This document shows, piece by piece, positions 48,358 through 56,936 of a stretch of DNA of 64,000 nt. The translations under genes and the position numbers were made by a program. How positions within the stretch are numbered: position 1 is the first letter of the stretch; each line of letters opens with the position of its first letter. The notes beneath the pieces were generated by a model. That model made no database searches and was not told the DNA's origin. It saw only the letters and a list, made by a program, of their open reading frames with translations. Origin of the DNA: Renibacterium sp043789415 (lineage in GTDB: Bacteria; Actinomycetota; Actinomycetes; Actinomycetales; Micrococcaceae); assembly GCF_043789415.1 (NCBI RefSeq), contig NZ_JBDLLW010000001.1, forward strand, positions 1,860,001 through 1,924,000. Direction: 5' to 3'.

Positions 48358-49461
48358 ATGGCCAATGCGACTTTGACCAGAAACAAGTCCCAGCTCACCC
48401 GTGGGCAGTTGCCTCCTTATGCGCTGTGGCTGGTACTCGTGGGTGCTGCCATCCTGGGTGCTGCGCTCTCTGCGCTGATCGGGTTCAATCCGGTCGGCTT
48501 CGTGATCTTCACCGCGATCTTCTTCGTGATCGCGGCCACCATAGCCACCCGAGTGGTCGAGGGCGGGCGAAAAGCCAGCAATAGGTTCATCACCTTCCTG
48601 GTGTACGGCTCCTTCATCATCGCGGTGCTGCCGCTGGTCTCGGTGATCTGGATCGTGTTGCAGAAGGGCGTTCCCGGCCTGCTCGATCCGGGCTTCCTGA
48701 ATACCTCGATGAACGGGGTGACCGGTGTCGAGGACAATGCCACGGCAACCGGCGGACCGGTGCTCGGCGGCGCCTATCACGCGATTATCGGCACCCTGCT
48801 GATCACGCTGTGGGCGACCATTATCTCGGTGCCGATCGGCCTGTTGACCGCTGTCTATCTGGTGGAATACTCCAAGGGCGGCCCGCTGGCGCGCGCTATC
48901 ACCTTCTTCGTGGATGTGATGACCGGCATCCCCTCCATTGTGGCGGGTCTGTTCTCGGTCGCGCTGTTCGGGGTGATCTTCGGCCCGGGCACCAAGACCG
49001 GCTTCGTGGCCGCCGTCGCACTCTCGGTCTTGATGATCCCGGTGGTGGTTCGCTCCTCCGAGGAAATGCTCAAGATCGTGCCCAACGAGCTTCGTGAAGC
49101 GAGCTATGCGCTCGGCGTTCGCAAATGGCGCACCATTACCAAGGTCGTCATTCCGACGGCGATCTCGGGCATCGCTTCCGGCGTCGCCCTGGCCATCGCC
49201 CGGGTGATCGGCGAGACCGCGCCGATCCTGGTCACGGCCGGCTTTGCCACCTCGATCAACTTCAATGCCTTCGCCGGCTGGATGGCCTCGCTGCCGACCT
49301 TCATCTACACCCAGATCCTGAACCCCACCTCGCCGAATACCATCGGCCCCAGTGACCAGCGAGCCTGGGCCGCGGCTTTGGTGCTGATCATCATCGTGAT
49401 GCTATTGAATCTGATCGCCAGGTTGATTGCCCGTATTTTTGCCCCTAAGACCGGCCGCTGA
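48358..49461 (+). CDS. pstA: Phosphate ABC transporter permease PstA
   Basis: Second membrane subunit. The 367-residue protein is longer than E. coli PstA owing to about 70 N-terminal residues with two extra helices, common in actinobacteria. The EAA-like loop is REASYALGVRKWRTITKVVIPTAISGI. Its ATG abuts the pstC stop. A 13-bp tandem duplication lies just after its own stop. Confidence 0.95.
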   Translation: MANATLTRNKSQLTRGQLPPYALWLVLVGAAILGAALSALIGFNPVGFVIFTAIFFVIAATIATRVVEGGRKASNRFITFLVYGSFIIAVLPLVSVIWIVLQKGVPGLLDPGFLNTSMNGVTGVEDNATATGGPVLGGAYHAIIGTLLITLWATIISVPIGLLTAVYLVEYSKGGPLARAITFFVDVMTGIPSIVAGLFSVALFGVIFGPGTKTGFVAAVALSVLMIPVVVRSSEEMLKIVPNELREASYALGVRKWRTITKVVIPTAISGIASGVALAIARVIGETAPILVTAGFATSINFNAFAGWMASLPTFIYTQILNPTSPNTIGPSDQRAWAAALVLIIIVMLLNLIARLIARIFAPKTGR

Positions 49462-49466
49462 GCTGT

Positions 49467-49492
49467 CTGTCGAAGATTGCTGTCGAAGATTA
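49467..49492. repeat. 13-bp tandem duplication between pstA and pstB
   Basis: CTGTCGAAGATTG is followed by CTGTCGAAGATTA. The pair starts six bases after the pstA stop and ends just before the pstB ribosome site AAGGAAAG. Confidence 0.8.
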
Positions 49493-49504
49493 AGGAAAGC
49501 TACT

Positions 49505-50284
49505 ATGTCCAAGCGGATTGACGTCAAAGACCTCAATGTTTATTACGGGAGTTTCCTGGCCGTCGAAAGTGTGAACATCAATATCGAGCCGCGCTCGGTG
49601 ACCGCCTTCATCGGCCCTTCCGGCTGTGGCAAGACCACCTTCTTGCGCACCCTGAACCGGATGCACGAAGTGACGCCGGGGGCCAGCGTCAAGGGTGAGG
49701 TGCTGCTCGACGGCGACGATCTCTATGGCCCCGGAGTCGATCCGGTGGCTGTGCGCACCAAGGTCGGCATGGTCTTCCAGCGGCCCAACCCGTTCCCCAC
49801 CATGTCGATCAGGGACAATGTGCTGGCCGGGGTGAAGCTGAACAATAAGCGGATCTCCAAGTCCGATGCCGCTGAGCTGGTAGAGAAATCACTGCGCGGC
49901 GCGAATCTCTGGAACGAGGTCAAGGATCGCCTGGACAAGCCGGGCTCGGGTCTTTCCGGTGGGCAGCAGCAGCGGCTCTGCATCGCCCGGGCGATCGCGG
50001 TGCAGCCCGAGGTGATCCTGATGGACGAGCCATGCTCAGCGCTGGATCCGATTTCCACCTTGGCCGTGGAGGACCTGATCAACGAGCTGAAGTCTGACTT
50101 CACCGTGGTGATCGTGACCCATAATATGCAGCAGGCGGCCCGGGTCTCGGATAAGACGGCGTTCTTCAATATCGCGGGCACCGGCAAGCCCGGCAAGCTG
50201 ATCGAGTACGCGGAGACCACCACGATCTTCAACAATCCGTCCGTGAAGGCAACCGAGGATTACGTCTCCGGCCGCTTCGGGTGA
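49505..50284 (+). CDS. pstB: Phosphate ABC transporter ATP-binding protein
   Basis: Powers the Pst transporter. The 259-residue protein has Walker A GPSGCGKTT, the signature LSGGQQQRLCIARAIA, and Walker B VILMDEPCSALDP. The frame extends to 49427 inside pstA, but the ATG at 49505 follows AAGGAAAG and starts MSKRIDVKDLNVYYG as expected. No phoU follows; the operon ends at a shared inverted repeat. Confidence 0.96.
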   Translation: MSKRIDVKDLNVYYGSFLAVESVNINIEPRSVTAFIGPSGCGKTTFLRTLNRMHEVTPGASVKGEVLLDGDDLYGPGVDPVAVRTKVGMVFQRPNPFPTMSIRDNVLAGVKLNNKRISKSDAAELVEKSLRGANLWNEVKDRLDKPGSGLSGGQQQRLCIARAIAVQPEVILMDEPCSALDPISTLAVEDLINELKSDFTVVIVTHNMQQAARVSDKTAFFNIAGTGKPGKLIEYAETTTIFNNPSVKATEDYVSGRFG

Positions 50285-50301
50285 CCATCGCTTCTCGCTG
50301 C

Positions 50302-50361
50302 AACGCTCTGGCACTTAAGCCGTTATCTACCGCTGATAACGACAACGAGTGCCAGAGCGTT
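50302..50361. terminator. Nested inverted repeat between convergent pstB and pit genes
   Basis: AACGCTCTGGCACT (50302-50315) is the exact reverse complement of 50348-50361, and GTTATC/GATAAC pair inside. Placed 18 bases past pstB and about 20 past the opposite gene, it is a likely two-way terminator. Confidence 0.65.
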
Positions 50362-50381
50362 CGTGATTAATCGGAGGAAAT

Positions 50382-51392
50382 TCAGAGCAGGGGGCTGAGT
50401 GCCAGGTAGAGAATCCCACCGAAGACCGCGGAACTGACCGGAGTCAGTAACCAGAAAAGCATGATCCTGCCGGCCAGGCGGATATTACCGGCGGCGAATC
50501 GTTGATTTGCTCCGGCCCCCAGTACCGCTGCAGTGGTCAGTTGAGTGGTCGCCAACGGCAGATGGAAACCGAATCCCGCGACGAAGAGCATCAAGGCACT
50601 CACCGATTGCGCGGTGACTGCTCGCATCGGATCAACCCTCACCAGGCGGTGCGCCATGGTGTAGCTGATCCGCCAACCGCCCAGCAGAGTTCCCGCCATC
50701 ATCAGCAGTCCGACAGCTGAGGTGAGCCACCAGACCTCCGCTCCCGAATTCGATAGCCCGGCAGCGGAGAGCGCGAAAAGCATCAATGCCACGGTTCGAG
50801 ATCCGTCCTGCAAACCGTGGCCGAAAGCTACAGCACTCGCTGTAATGCCTTGAATCCTGCGAAACCTGCGATTGATGTCGTTCGGCTGAGCATAGCGGGA
50901 GAGCCAGGCGACCGGGAACACCACGAGGTAGGAGAAAACAAAGGCGAAGACCGGCGAGATCAGCAGTGGCAGCAAAACCAGCCAGACCACTGCTTCACCC
51001 AGGCCCGTCGAAGGGGAAGCGCCTTTCAAGCCGGCAACCCAAGCCGCCCCCGCGATTCCGGAGATCAGCGCGTGCGTTGAGGAGGAGGGGTAACCGATCC
51101 ACCATTGATAGATGCCCCAGAAGAGGGCTGCCAGCACTGCGGCAAGCAGAATGGCCAAACCCGTTGTGCCGGAGGCGAAATTAAAGACCTGGGTCTGCAG
51201 GCTCACTGCGAAGCCTCCGCTGAGCAGCGCTCCGATCAGGTTGAAGACTCCGGCGAGAAGGACGGCAACGGTCGGAGTGAGCGCCCTGGTACGCACCGCG
51301 ACCGCGACCGTCGATGAGGCATCGCGCAATCCATTGAAAACAGCGAAGGTCGCGGTAAAAAGGCAGAGCAGGATGAAGAAGGCGAGCGCCAT
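50382..51392 (-). CDS. pit: PiT family inorganic phosphate transporter
   Basis: A 336-residue membrane carrier with nine to ten helices, related to low-affinity metal-phosphate:proton symporters. The WIGYPSSSTHALISGIAGA block is diagnostic. The two signature repeats deviate: NGLRDASSTVA where NGFHDAANSIA-like is usual, and FGHGLQDGSRT where SHGANDGQK-like is usual, so conserved Asn residues are replaced. Phosphate may still be the substrate, but another anion is possible. It is coupled to the upstream DUF47 gene (two-base gap). Confidence 0.85.
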   Translation of the reverse strand: MALAFFILLCLFTATFAVFNGLRDASSTVAVAVRTRALTPTVAVLLAGVFNLIGALLSGGFAVSLQTQVFNFASGTTGLAILLAAVLAALFWGIYQWWIGYPSSSTHALISGIAGAAWVAGLKGASPSTGLGEAVVWLVLLPLLISPVFAFVFSYLVVFPVAWLSRYAQPNDINRRFRRIQGITASAVAFGHGLQDGSRTVALMLFALSAAGLSNSGAEVWWLTSAVGLLMMAGTLLGGWRISYTMAHRLVRVDPMRAVTAQSVSALMLFVAGFGFHLPLATTQLTTAAVLGAGANQRFAAGNIRLAGRIMLFWLLTPVSSAVFGGILYLALSPLL

Positions 51393-51394
51393 GC

Positions 51395-52012
51395 TCAGGA
51401 TTCCTTGACGATGATGCTGCCCACCCTGGTAGCCAGCTGACGGAACCCCCTGGTGACCTCGATCAGGTGGTTGGCGAAATCACGGTGTCGGATGTAGTTC
51501 GAGGGCTTCTGTTCCTGCAGCAGTTCTGCGCAGAACACCAATTGAGTTCGTTCCGCGCGCTTTGCCAGTTGCAGCACTTCGAGCCAGTAGTCTTCCAGGC
51601 CATCGAGATCATCGAGTGAGTTCATCGCATTGACGGTCAGTTCGGCCTGTCGGGCGATCACCTCGAGCTGGTCTGAAGCCCGCCGAGGGATCCGTTCGAG
51701 TTTATAGATCGTCAGAAGTTCCGCTGCGGCGTCCAGGGTCTCCATCGCCTCGTGCAGAATACGCGAAAGCGCGTACATGTCCTCGCGCGGTAACGGACTG
51801 ATGAAGCTGGTGCGCATATGCGTCAGCAGTGCGTAATGCAGATCGTTGGATTCGGCTTCGCGCTCTCGAATTTGCGCGGCCAAGCGGGGGTATTCCTGAA
51901 CCGGGGCCCCGAAGATCTCAGAGAGGACGTGCACGCCAAGAACCAACTGCTGGGCCATCTGAGCGAGAATGCTCAATCCGGCGCGTTCTTGGGGGTAGAG
52001 GCGAAACTTCAA
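51395..52012 (-). CDS. DUF47 family (PhoU-like) Pit accessory protein
   Basis: A 205-residue helical protein of the DUF47/PhoU-like family that accompanies PiT transporters and probably regulates them. Helix-forming stretches such as ALSRILHEAMETLDAAAELLTIYK and ELTVNAMNSLDDLDGL are typical. The start is a TTG at 52012 behind AAGGA. The PiT gene follows after two bases, forming a two-gene operon. Confidence 0.88.
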   Translation of the reverse strand: MKFRLYPQERAGLSILAQMAQQLVLGVHVLSEIFGAPVQEYPRLAAQIREREAESNDLHYALLTHMRTSFISPLPREDMYALSRILHEAMETLDAAAELLTIYKLERIPRRASDQLEVIARQAELTVNAMNSLDDLDGLEDYWLEVLQLAKRAERTQLVFCAELLQEQKPSNYIRHRDFANHLIEVTRGFRQLATRVGSIIVKES

Positions 52013-52324
52013 CGGAGATCCTTGCGGTTTGCTGCTGCGATGCCGGGAAAGTGCTCTCTACCCGCGCTGAAACACATACTAGCGCCTCAAAGTTACCAAC
52101 TCTCACGAGCGGGCGCCGGTAGCGGCGGAAAACGCCGCAGAGCATGAAAATGGTGCCGAACCGGGAGCGCCTCTCGGCGTTAGGCCGCTCGTAGCGGCTA
52201 AAAGATGGAGCCCGGGGGTTCCGCAGTTCGACACCACCTTTAGTCTCCCGCCTCAACCGGCTGATGTCAACGCGGACGGAGCTCTGCCGCGCTGCCAGTA
52301 GCGGCTTTCGGCTGCCAGCTCCGA
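52013..52324. other. Intergenic region before the DUF47-pit operon
   Basis: About 310 bases with no supportable gene. It must hold the promoter of the DUF47-pit pair (minus strand). No clear PHO-box repeat like that of pstS is visible. Imperfect GC-rich dyads such as TAGCCGCT/AGCGGCCTA occur near 52180-52200. Confidence 0.45.
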
Positions 52325-53317
52325 TCAGCTATTGGAGTAACTCGTTGGCCCTCGGTTCTGGTCGTTGTTGAGCGGTTGGCCGTTCAACAACGTGGTATGG
52401 GGATGGTAAGACGACGGTCCCACTGGGATAACGGACTGACTCCGCAAGATCTGATTTCTGAGCTGCCACTGCGCTATACCGCCAGCGATTACTGCCAGGC
52501 CGAGGCTGAACAGAATTCCGCTGTAAGTCTGGTAAGTCAGGGTCCGTTCCATCTCCAGAGTGATGATCGAGGAGGACAAGCTGACATTCATCAGAGCGGA
52601 GATGACATAAAAAATAACGAGCAAGATAAGGGCGCCGCCACTGAAGAACAGCACCGACGAACTACGGAGCGCACAAATAAAGCCTAAACCGATCAAGACG
52701 ATGCTGATCGTCATCAGCAAGGCGGTGAACGAAGAAAGGGGATCCAGCCACATATATCGCACTAATTCCAATCGATATTCGGTAACCGCCAGGTTCATCA
52801 CATAGAAGCCGCCAAGGACGAGCAGAGTTCCGAGGATGGCAGCCGCGACAGTTAGTGGAGTGCCGGTGCGGACCTTACTGCGCCGCAGCAGGGCAGTGGT
52901 CACACAGAGCAGCGCGGTGACGATACCTAATGGGCCAGCACTTCCGGTGAACAAGAAATCAGAGACCGCATACGGCATGAACTGCCGAGTCCAGGGGTTG
53001 AGGAAACCATAGATGGCAGGTGTGAACATGCTGGCCATAGGTAGCAACAGCCAGAGGGTAGCCAGGGTAGGGGCCAGCGATGTCAGCTTGGAAAGCCAGC
53101 AAACACCGGCAAACAGCAAGCCGCCGAGCAGTACCAGCAGTAAAGCGGGGATGATTCTTTCGTTGAAGAGTTCATAGCTTTCTAATAGGACGCTATAAGT
53201 GCCGGCAGCCCCGGTGGCCAAAAGCCAAAGCGCGATAGGAGTCAGCACGAAACCGAGGACAGCGCCAATAATTCGGGCAGAGGCCCGTGAAGGCACTGTG
53301 AGCGGGTAAGCGGTCAT
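52325..53317 (-). CDS. Hypothetical polytopic membrane protein
   Basis: A 330-residue protein with about eight hydrophobic helices and a Ser/Asn/Pro-rich hydrophilic C-terminus (about 295-330). No domain is recognised. The ATG at 53317 follows TTGGAGGC directly; the longer frame from 53383 would overlap the next gene. GC is somewhat lower than in the neighbours. Function unknown. Confidence 0.7.
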   Translation of the reverse strand: MTAYPLTVPSRASARIIGAVLGFVLTPIALWLLATGAAGTYSVLLESYELFNERIIPALLLVLLGGLLFAGVCWLSKLTSLAPTLATLWLLLPMASMFTPAIYGFLNPWTRQFMPYAVSDFLFTGSAGPLGIVTALLCVTTALLRRSKVRTGTPLTVAAAILGTLLVLGGFYVMNLAVTEYRLELVRYMWLDPLSSFTALLMTISIVLIGLGFICALRSSSVLFFSGGALILLVIFYVISALMNVSLSSSIITLEMERTLTYQTYSGILFSLGLAVIAGGIAQWQLRNQILRSQSVIPVGPSSYHPHTTLLNGQPLNNDQNRGPTSYSNS

Positions 53318-53358
53318 GCCTCCAAGTGTAGTGTTCCACCGAATGGAAAAAAAGATCT

Positions 53359-54006
53359 CTAATCTAATTCTCCGCGTCGCCAAGCGGATGCGGCGTGCTC
53401 CAGATCTTCAGCTGTTTTGACCAGTCGCTGCGCACTATGAGTCAGTTTGCTGGCATGAGTTTCGTTGCTCATCTCGCGTTGATCAGCGACCTCGGTTTGG
53501 CCGAGTGCCACCACCCTGCAGAAAGCAGCGGATCGTTCCAGTGCGACGTCGAAATCGCCGTCGAAAGCTCCGGAGAGAATCGCGTCCGTCATGGTTTTCA
53601 ATTCCTCGGCCCCTGGAGGTTCGGCTACCCCGGCGACGACGTGCGAAACTTGGGCGGTGTCCTTGCCTGCTTTGAAGTAGACGGCGATCCGCTCCGGATC
53701 ACGCTGTGTGGCGGCGCGAAGCGCGTAAAGCCGCCAGAGGGCTCCTGGCAGAGAACGAGCCGGGCTCTCCGCCCACAGCTCGGCGATCACTTCCAGGCCT
53801 TGCTGATCGGCGAGGCTCACCAGGCGTGCGGTGATCTCCGGATCGTCATTGGCCCGGCCATGGTGCACCAGGGCGTGGGCGGCCAGATGGGCGGCTTCGG
53901 AGACTCGAGCCGGGTCCGCGCCGCCAGCGAACGGTTCGAAATCTGCGGGAGCCAAGGGAATAGGTCGGTGTGGCCTCGGGCTGTGGTTTCCGGCATCTTC
54001 GCTCAT
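53359..54006 (-). CDS. Hypothetical actinobacterial protein
   Basis: A 215-residue soluble, Ala-rich, mostly helical protein without signal or membrane segments. It begins with a Pro/His-rich stretch (NHSPRPHRPIPLAPADFEPF) and ends in a helical Arg/Glu-rich part. I recognise it only as a conserved hypothetical type of Micrococcales. It lies upstream of the membrane protein on the same strand, with a 41-base gap. Confidence 0.65.
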   Translation of the reverse strand: MSEDAGNHSPRPHRPIPLAPADFEPFAGGADPARVSEAAHLAAHALVHHGRANDDPEITARLVSLADQQGLEVIAELWAESPARSLPGALWRLYALRAATQRDPERIAVYFKAGKDTAQVSHVVAGVAEPPGAEELKTMTDAILSGAFDGDFDVALERSAAFCRVVALGQTEVADQREMSNETHASKLTHSAQRLVKTAEDLEHAASAWRRGELD

Positions 54007-54188
54007 GATTTGACGATACTCCTGTGCGTCGACGGGGTCGAGGAGGAGGCTCGGGGAATTGGCTGCGGCGGATGTGCAGGTCTTGGCGTACCGTCAAATT
54101 GTCGAGGATGCCGAGGTGTGCGGTAAGGTATTAAAGTCCATTTGTACTGGAATTTCGGCTCAGCCTAATTTCCGGTGCGGACTGGTCG

Positions 54189-54264
54189 GGGCCTTTAGCT
54201 CAGATGGTAGAGCATCGGACTTTTAATCCGTGGGTCGAGGGTTCGAGCCCCTCAGGGCCCACCA
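54189..54264 (+). tRNA. tRNA-Lys (anticodon TTT)
   Basis: A full cloverleaf: acceptor GGGCCTT pairs with AGGGCCC, D-arm GCTC/GAGC, anticodon loop CTTTTAA with anticodon TTT, T-arm GAGGG-TTCGAGC-CCCTC, discriminator A and an encoded CCA at 54262-54264. The T27-T43 pair of the anticodon stem is mismatched. The 3' end faces the low-GC patch with the recombinase remnant, and tRNA 3' ends are common integration sites. Confidence 0.96.
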
Positions 54265-54310
54265 ACAGTGTCGGTAGTCAAACCCCGACACGAAAATTGA
54301 AGTTGTTCTC

Positions 54311-54350
54311 AGTGAAGGACCTGCCTGTTTGGGCGGGTCCTTCACTTTTT
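54311..54350 (+). terminator. Strong rho-independent terminator after tRNA-Lys
   Basis: GTGAAGGACC and GGTCCTTCAC close a long stem extended inward by GCC/GGC, with a short loop, followed by TTTTT at 54346-54350. Confidence 0.85.
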
Positions 54351-54560
54351 GTGTTCGGTTGCGGGTTTAGCAGGGTCGTAGCGGTGGTTGCAAGGGTTTT
54401 GAAGAGCTCGGCGAGTTCGATGGTGACCTGATCTTTTGTAATGGTGATCCGGTGGGTGAGGACTTGGTTGAGGAGCCTGCGAATATGGTCGGTTGCGGTT
54501 TCGTAGATTTCGGTGCAGCGCTCGAGCACGGTGAGTCGGGCGTGTAAGGTAAATGCTGAG
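54341..54560 (-). pseudogene. C-terminal remnant of a large serine recombinase (probable)
   Basis: Within a 126-residue open frame (54278-54658), the part LTVLERCTEIYETATDHIRR and LLNQVLTHRITITKDQVTIE plus LAELFKTLA resembles the end of site-specific serine recombinases of actinobacterial mobile elements. The catalytic N-terminus and zinc domain are missing, and the sequence upstream of about 54560 turns AT-rich and unrelated. It lies 80 bases from the tRNA-Lys 3' end. The identification rests on recalled family patterns, so it is tentative. Confidence 0.5.
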
Positions 54561-54848
54561 CATCGGGTATCTTCAAAAATGACCTTATCTCCACTGCTAA
54601 AAATATATTGGAATATAAGGTTATAAGAATTATTGCTGTCAAGATTGATGGTCGACACGTTTTCCCAGGAGCTCCATCTATGGCAATATAGTTTTAGATA
54701 AAAATATTCTTTCTGAGCCAGGGAAAAATTCAGAAGGCGCTAGTTTTAATGGATCAATAGACATCATCTTTAACTTCAATCTGAGGTATCTAATTTGCCG
54801 ACAGATGTTTATTAATGTATGGCAAGAATGAAGTTCCAGCTCGGTGAG

Positions 54849-56480
54849 CTAAAGAATCTTCCCATCGTTAAGCTGCCAGTGCTCATCAAGTCTTACATTT
54901 TGCATCAGTCGTCGGTCATGGGTCACTAACAACAATGTGCCTTCATAATCTTCAAGTGCTTGTTCCAACTGTTCGATTGCTGGCAAATCTAGGTGATTAG
55001 TTGGTTCATCAAGCACAAGAAGGTTTACACCTCGAGCTTGCAGCAGAGCTAGGCTGGCCCGGGTCCGTTCGCCAGGAGACAAAGTATTTACGGAGGAATT
55101 GATATGATTAGCTCCTAACCCAAACTTTGCCAGCAAAGGTCGCGTCTCTGACTCGGAATACCCCGGTGTAACGGATATAAAGGCTTCCAATAGGCTTTTG
55201 TTTTCAGGTAACTGTATACGCGCCTGGTCGATCTCACCTACAGACACATTGGATCCCATCGAGGCAGAACCTGCGTCAGGTCTTTGATGCCCAAGTATAA
55301 GACGCAGCAAAGTAGATTTTCCAGAACCGTTAGGTCCGGTGATTCCTATTCGCTGTCCTGCATTGACCTGGAGCGAGACAGGTCCGAGGGTGAAATTTTC
55401 CTTACGAATTACTGCTTTATTCAAGGTCGCGACTACCATGCTGGACCGGGGAGCACTGCCTATCGTAAATTTTAACTGCCATTCTTTACGAGGTTCGTCT
55501 ACAACATCGAGCCTGGCGATTTGCTTTTGCATTTGACGCGCTTTCTGCGCTTGATTCTCAGATGATTCTTTGTTTGCTTTCCGGCGAATTTTATCGTTGT
55601 CTGGACTCTTCTTAACGGAATTACGTACACCTTGCGCACTCCATTCACGCTGGGTACGTGCCCTAGACACCAAGTCTGATTTCTTGGCGTCGAATTCATC
55701 AAACGATTCGCGTGCATGACGACGAGCTATTTCACGCTCCTCTAAGAAATTGTCATAGCCACCTTGATACACGGCAACTTTATTTTGAGCTAAGTCGAGC
55801 TCTACAACACTAGTGACGCTACGGGCCAAAAACTCACGATCATGTGATACAAGTACTACACCACTTCTTAGACTGTGTATGAATTTCTCGAGTCGATCGA
55901 GTCCTTCAACATCTAAATCATTTGTCGGCTCGTCGAGTAACACAAGATCAAAGCGGCTCAGCAGCAAACTTCCGAGAGCAACACGAGCTAACTGCCCACC
56001 AGAAAGATCTGTCATTAACGCCTCTGGCGGAATGCCTTTGGCAACATCTGCCAGGACTAATGGAAGCCTTTCCTCTAAATCTGCAGCGCCACAAGCCATC
56101 CAGTGATCCATAGCAGCGACAAATCGTTCATCTGCACCGGGGGAACCAGCAGCTAACGCCTCTGACGCAGCTTCCAGGGACATCGTGGCACTTGTAGAGC
56201 CGGTTCGACGACTAATATAGCCTGCAACAGTTTCGTCAATTTTTCTTTCATGCTCCTGAGGCAGCCAACCCACAAAAGCATCCCTCGGTGTAGTTAGTAC
56301 CCGGCCAGATAGTGGTCTGTCTATTCCTGCCAGTAATTTCAGAAGGGTGGATTTGCCAGCCCCGTTCGCACCCACGACGCCAACAACGTCTCCTGGCGCT
56401 ATTGTCAGATCCAGATTAGTAAAAAGCACATGGTGAGGACTCCCGCCTGAGAGGCCCCTCGCTACAAGCGTTGCACTCAC
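54849..56480 (-). CDS. ABC-F family ATPase (ribosome-associated)
   Basis: A 543-residue protein with two ABC domains and no membrane part. Domain 1: Walker A GANGAGKST near 37-45, signature LSGGQLARVAL, Walker B LVLLDEPTNDLD. The linker (about 255-325) is basic and coiled (DKIRRKANKESSENQAQKAR), the region that enters the ribosome. Domain 2: GPNGSGKST, LSPGERTRASLALL, LLVLDEPTNHLD. ABC-F proteins rescue ribosomes or protect them from antibiotics; which applies here is not readable. GTG start at 56480, right behind a 73-codon open frame. GC is about 45-50%, well below the flanks, suggesting acquisition. Confidence 0.9.
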   Translation of the reverse strand: MSATLVARGLSGGSPHHVLFTNLDLTIAPGDVVGVVGANGAGKSTLLKLLAGIDRPLSGRVLTTPRDAFVGWLPQEHERKIDETVAGYISRRTGSTSATMSLEAASEALAAGSPGADERFVAAMDHWMACGAADLEERLPLVLADVAKGIPPEALMTDLSGGQLARVALGSLLLSRFDLVLLDEPTNDLDVEGLDRLEKFIHSLRSGVVLVSHDREFLARSVTSVVELDLAQNKVAVYQGGYDNFLEEREIARRHARESFDEFDAKKSDLVSRARTQREWSAQGVRNSVKKSPDNDKIRRKANKESSENQAQKARQMQKQIARLDVVDEPRKEWQLKFTIGSAPRSSMVVATLNKAVIRKENFTLGPVSLQVNAGQRIGITGPNGSGKSTLLRLILGHQRPDAGSASMGSNVSVGEIDQARIQLPENKSLLEAFISVTPGYSESETRPLLAKFGLGANHINSSVNTLSPGERTRASLALLQARGVNLLVLDEPTNHLDLPAIEQLEQALEDYEGTLLLVTHDRRLMQNVRLDEHWQLNDGKIL

Positions 56481-56702
56481 TTATTCATCCCTAGTTGTGA
56501 CCTCATTCGAACTGAGGATCTTAGCCAGATCAAGCACAGGGACTGACTCATCTAGACTTGTCACCTGAGTTGGAAAAAATTTTAACTGCGCCAGATACAA
56601 ACTTGCAAAATGAAATCCATGTGCCACTAGATATTCTGCGCAGAGCTTCCCTGAACCTAGGATCGTCCCAGTTCTCTGTACCTCCAGCCAGCCTTGCGCC
56701 AT
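56481..56702 (-). CDS. Uncertain 73-codon open frame directly upstream of the ABC-F gene
   Basis: A 73-residue frame ends with TAA immediately before the GTG of the ABC-F gene. A second frame (56548-56733, 61 residues) overlaps it, and its N-terminal half looks more protein-like (LLIRENGARLAGGTENWDDP). The pair may be one frame-shifted gene remnant, or the 73-codon frame may be a translated leader coupled to the ABC-F gene, as is known upstream of some ABC-F resistance genes. No family recognised. Confidence 0.35.
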   Translation of the reverse strand: MAQGWLEVQRTGTILGSGKLCAEYLVAHGFHFASLYLAQLKFFPTQVTSLDESVPVLDLAKILSSNEVTTRDE

Positions 56703-56904
56703 TCTCCCGGATCAGGAGCATTTCTGCCATCAATTCTGCATCGGGTTGATACTAGGTTCCCCAGCAGAATGATTTCGGCTCAGACCTCACCCGAGCTTGA
56801 GCTGCGTATTCAGACTTCATCGAGCTTTGAATCATGGCGCTGAAACTTGGGCAGCCGTGCCTGCGAAAGGACGGCCCTTATTTGGTTTAGCGAAGGACGG
56901 TTAG

Positions 56905-56936
56905 CGACTAAACCCTGCGGCGACTAAACCCTGCGG
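56905..56936. repeat. 16-bp tandem duplication at the end of the 56924 gene
   Basis: CGACTAAACCCTGCGG occurs twice in succession. The inner copy includes the last codons and the TAG of the minus-strand membrane gene. Confidence 0.85.

Noticed and set aside
54265..56923. A direct repeat of the tRNA-Lys 3' end marking an att site
   Set aside because: I looked for the T-arm and acceptor sequence to the right of the ABC-F gene and found no copy.
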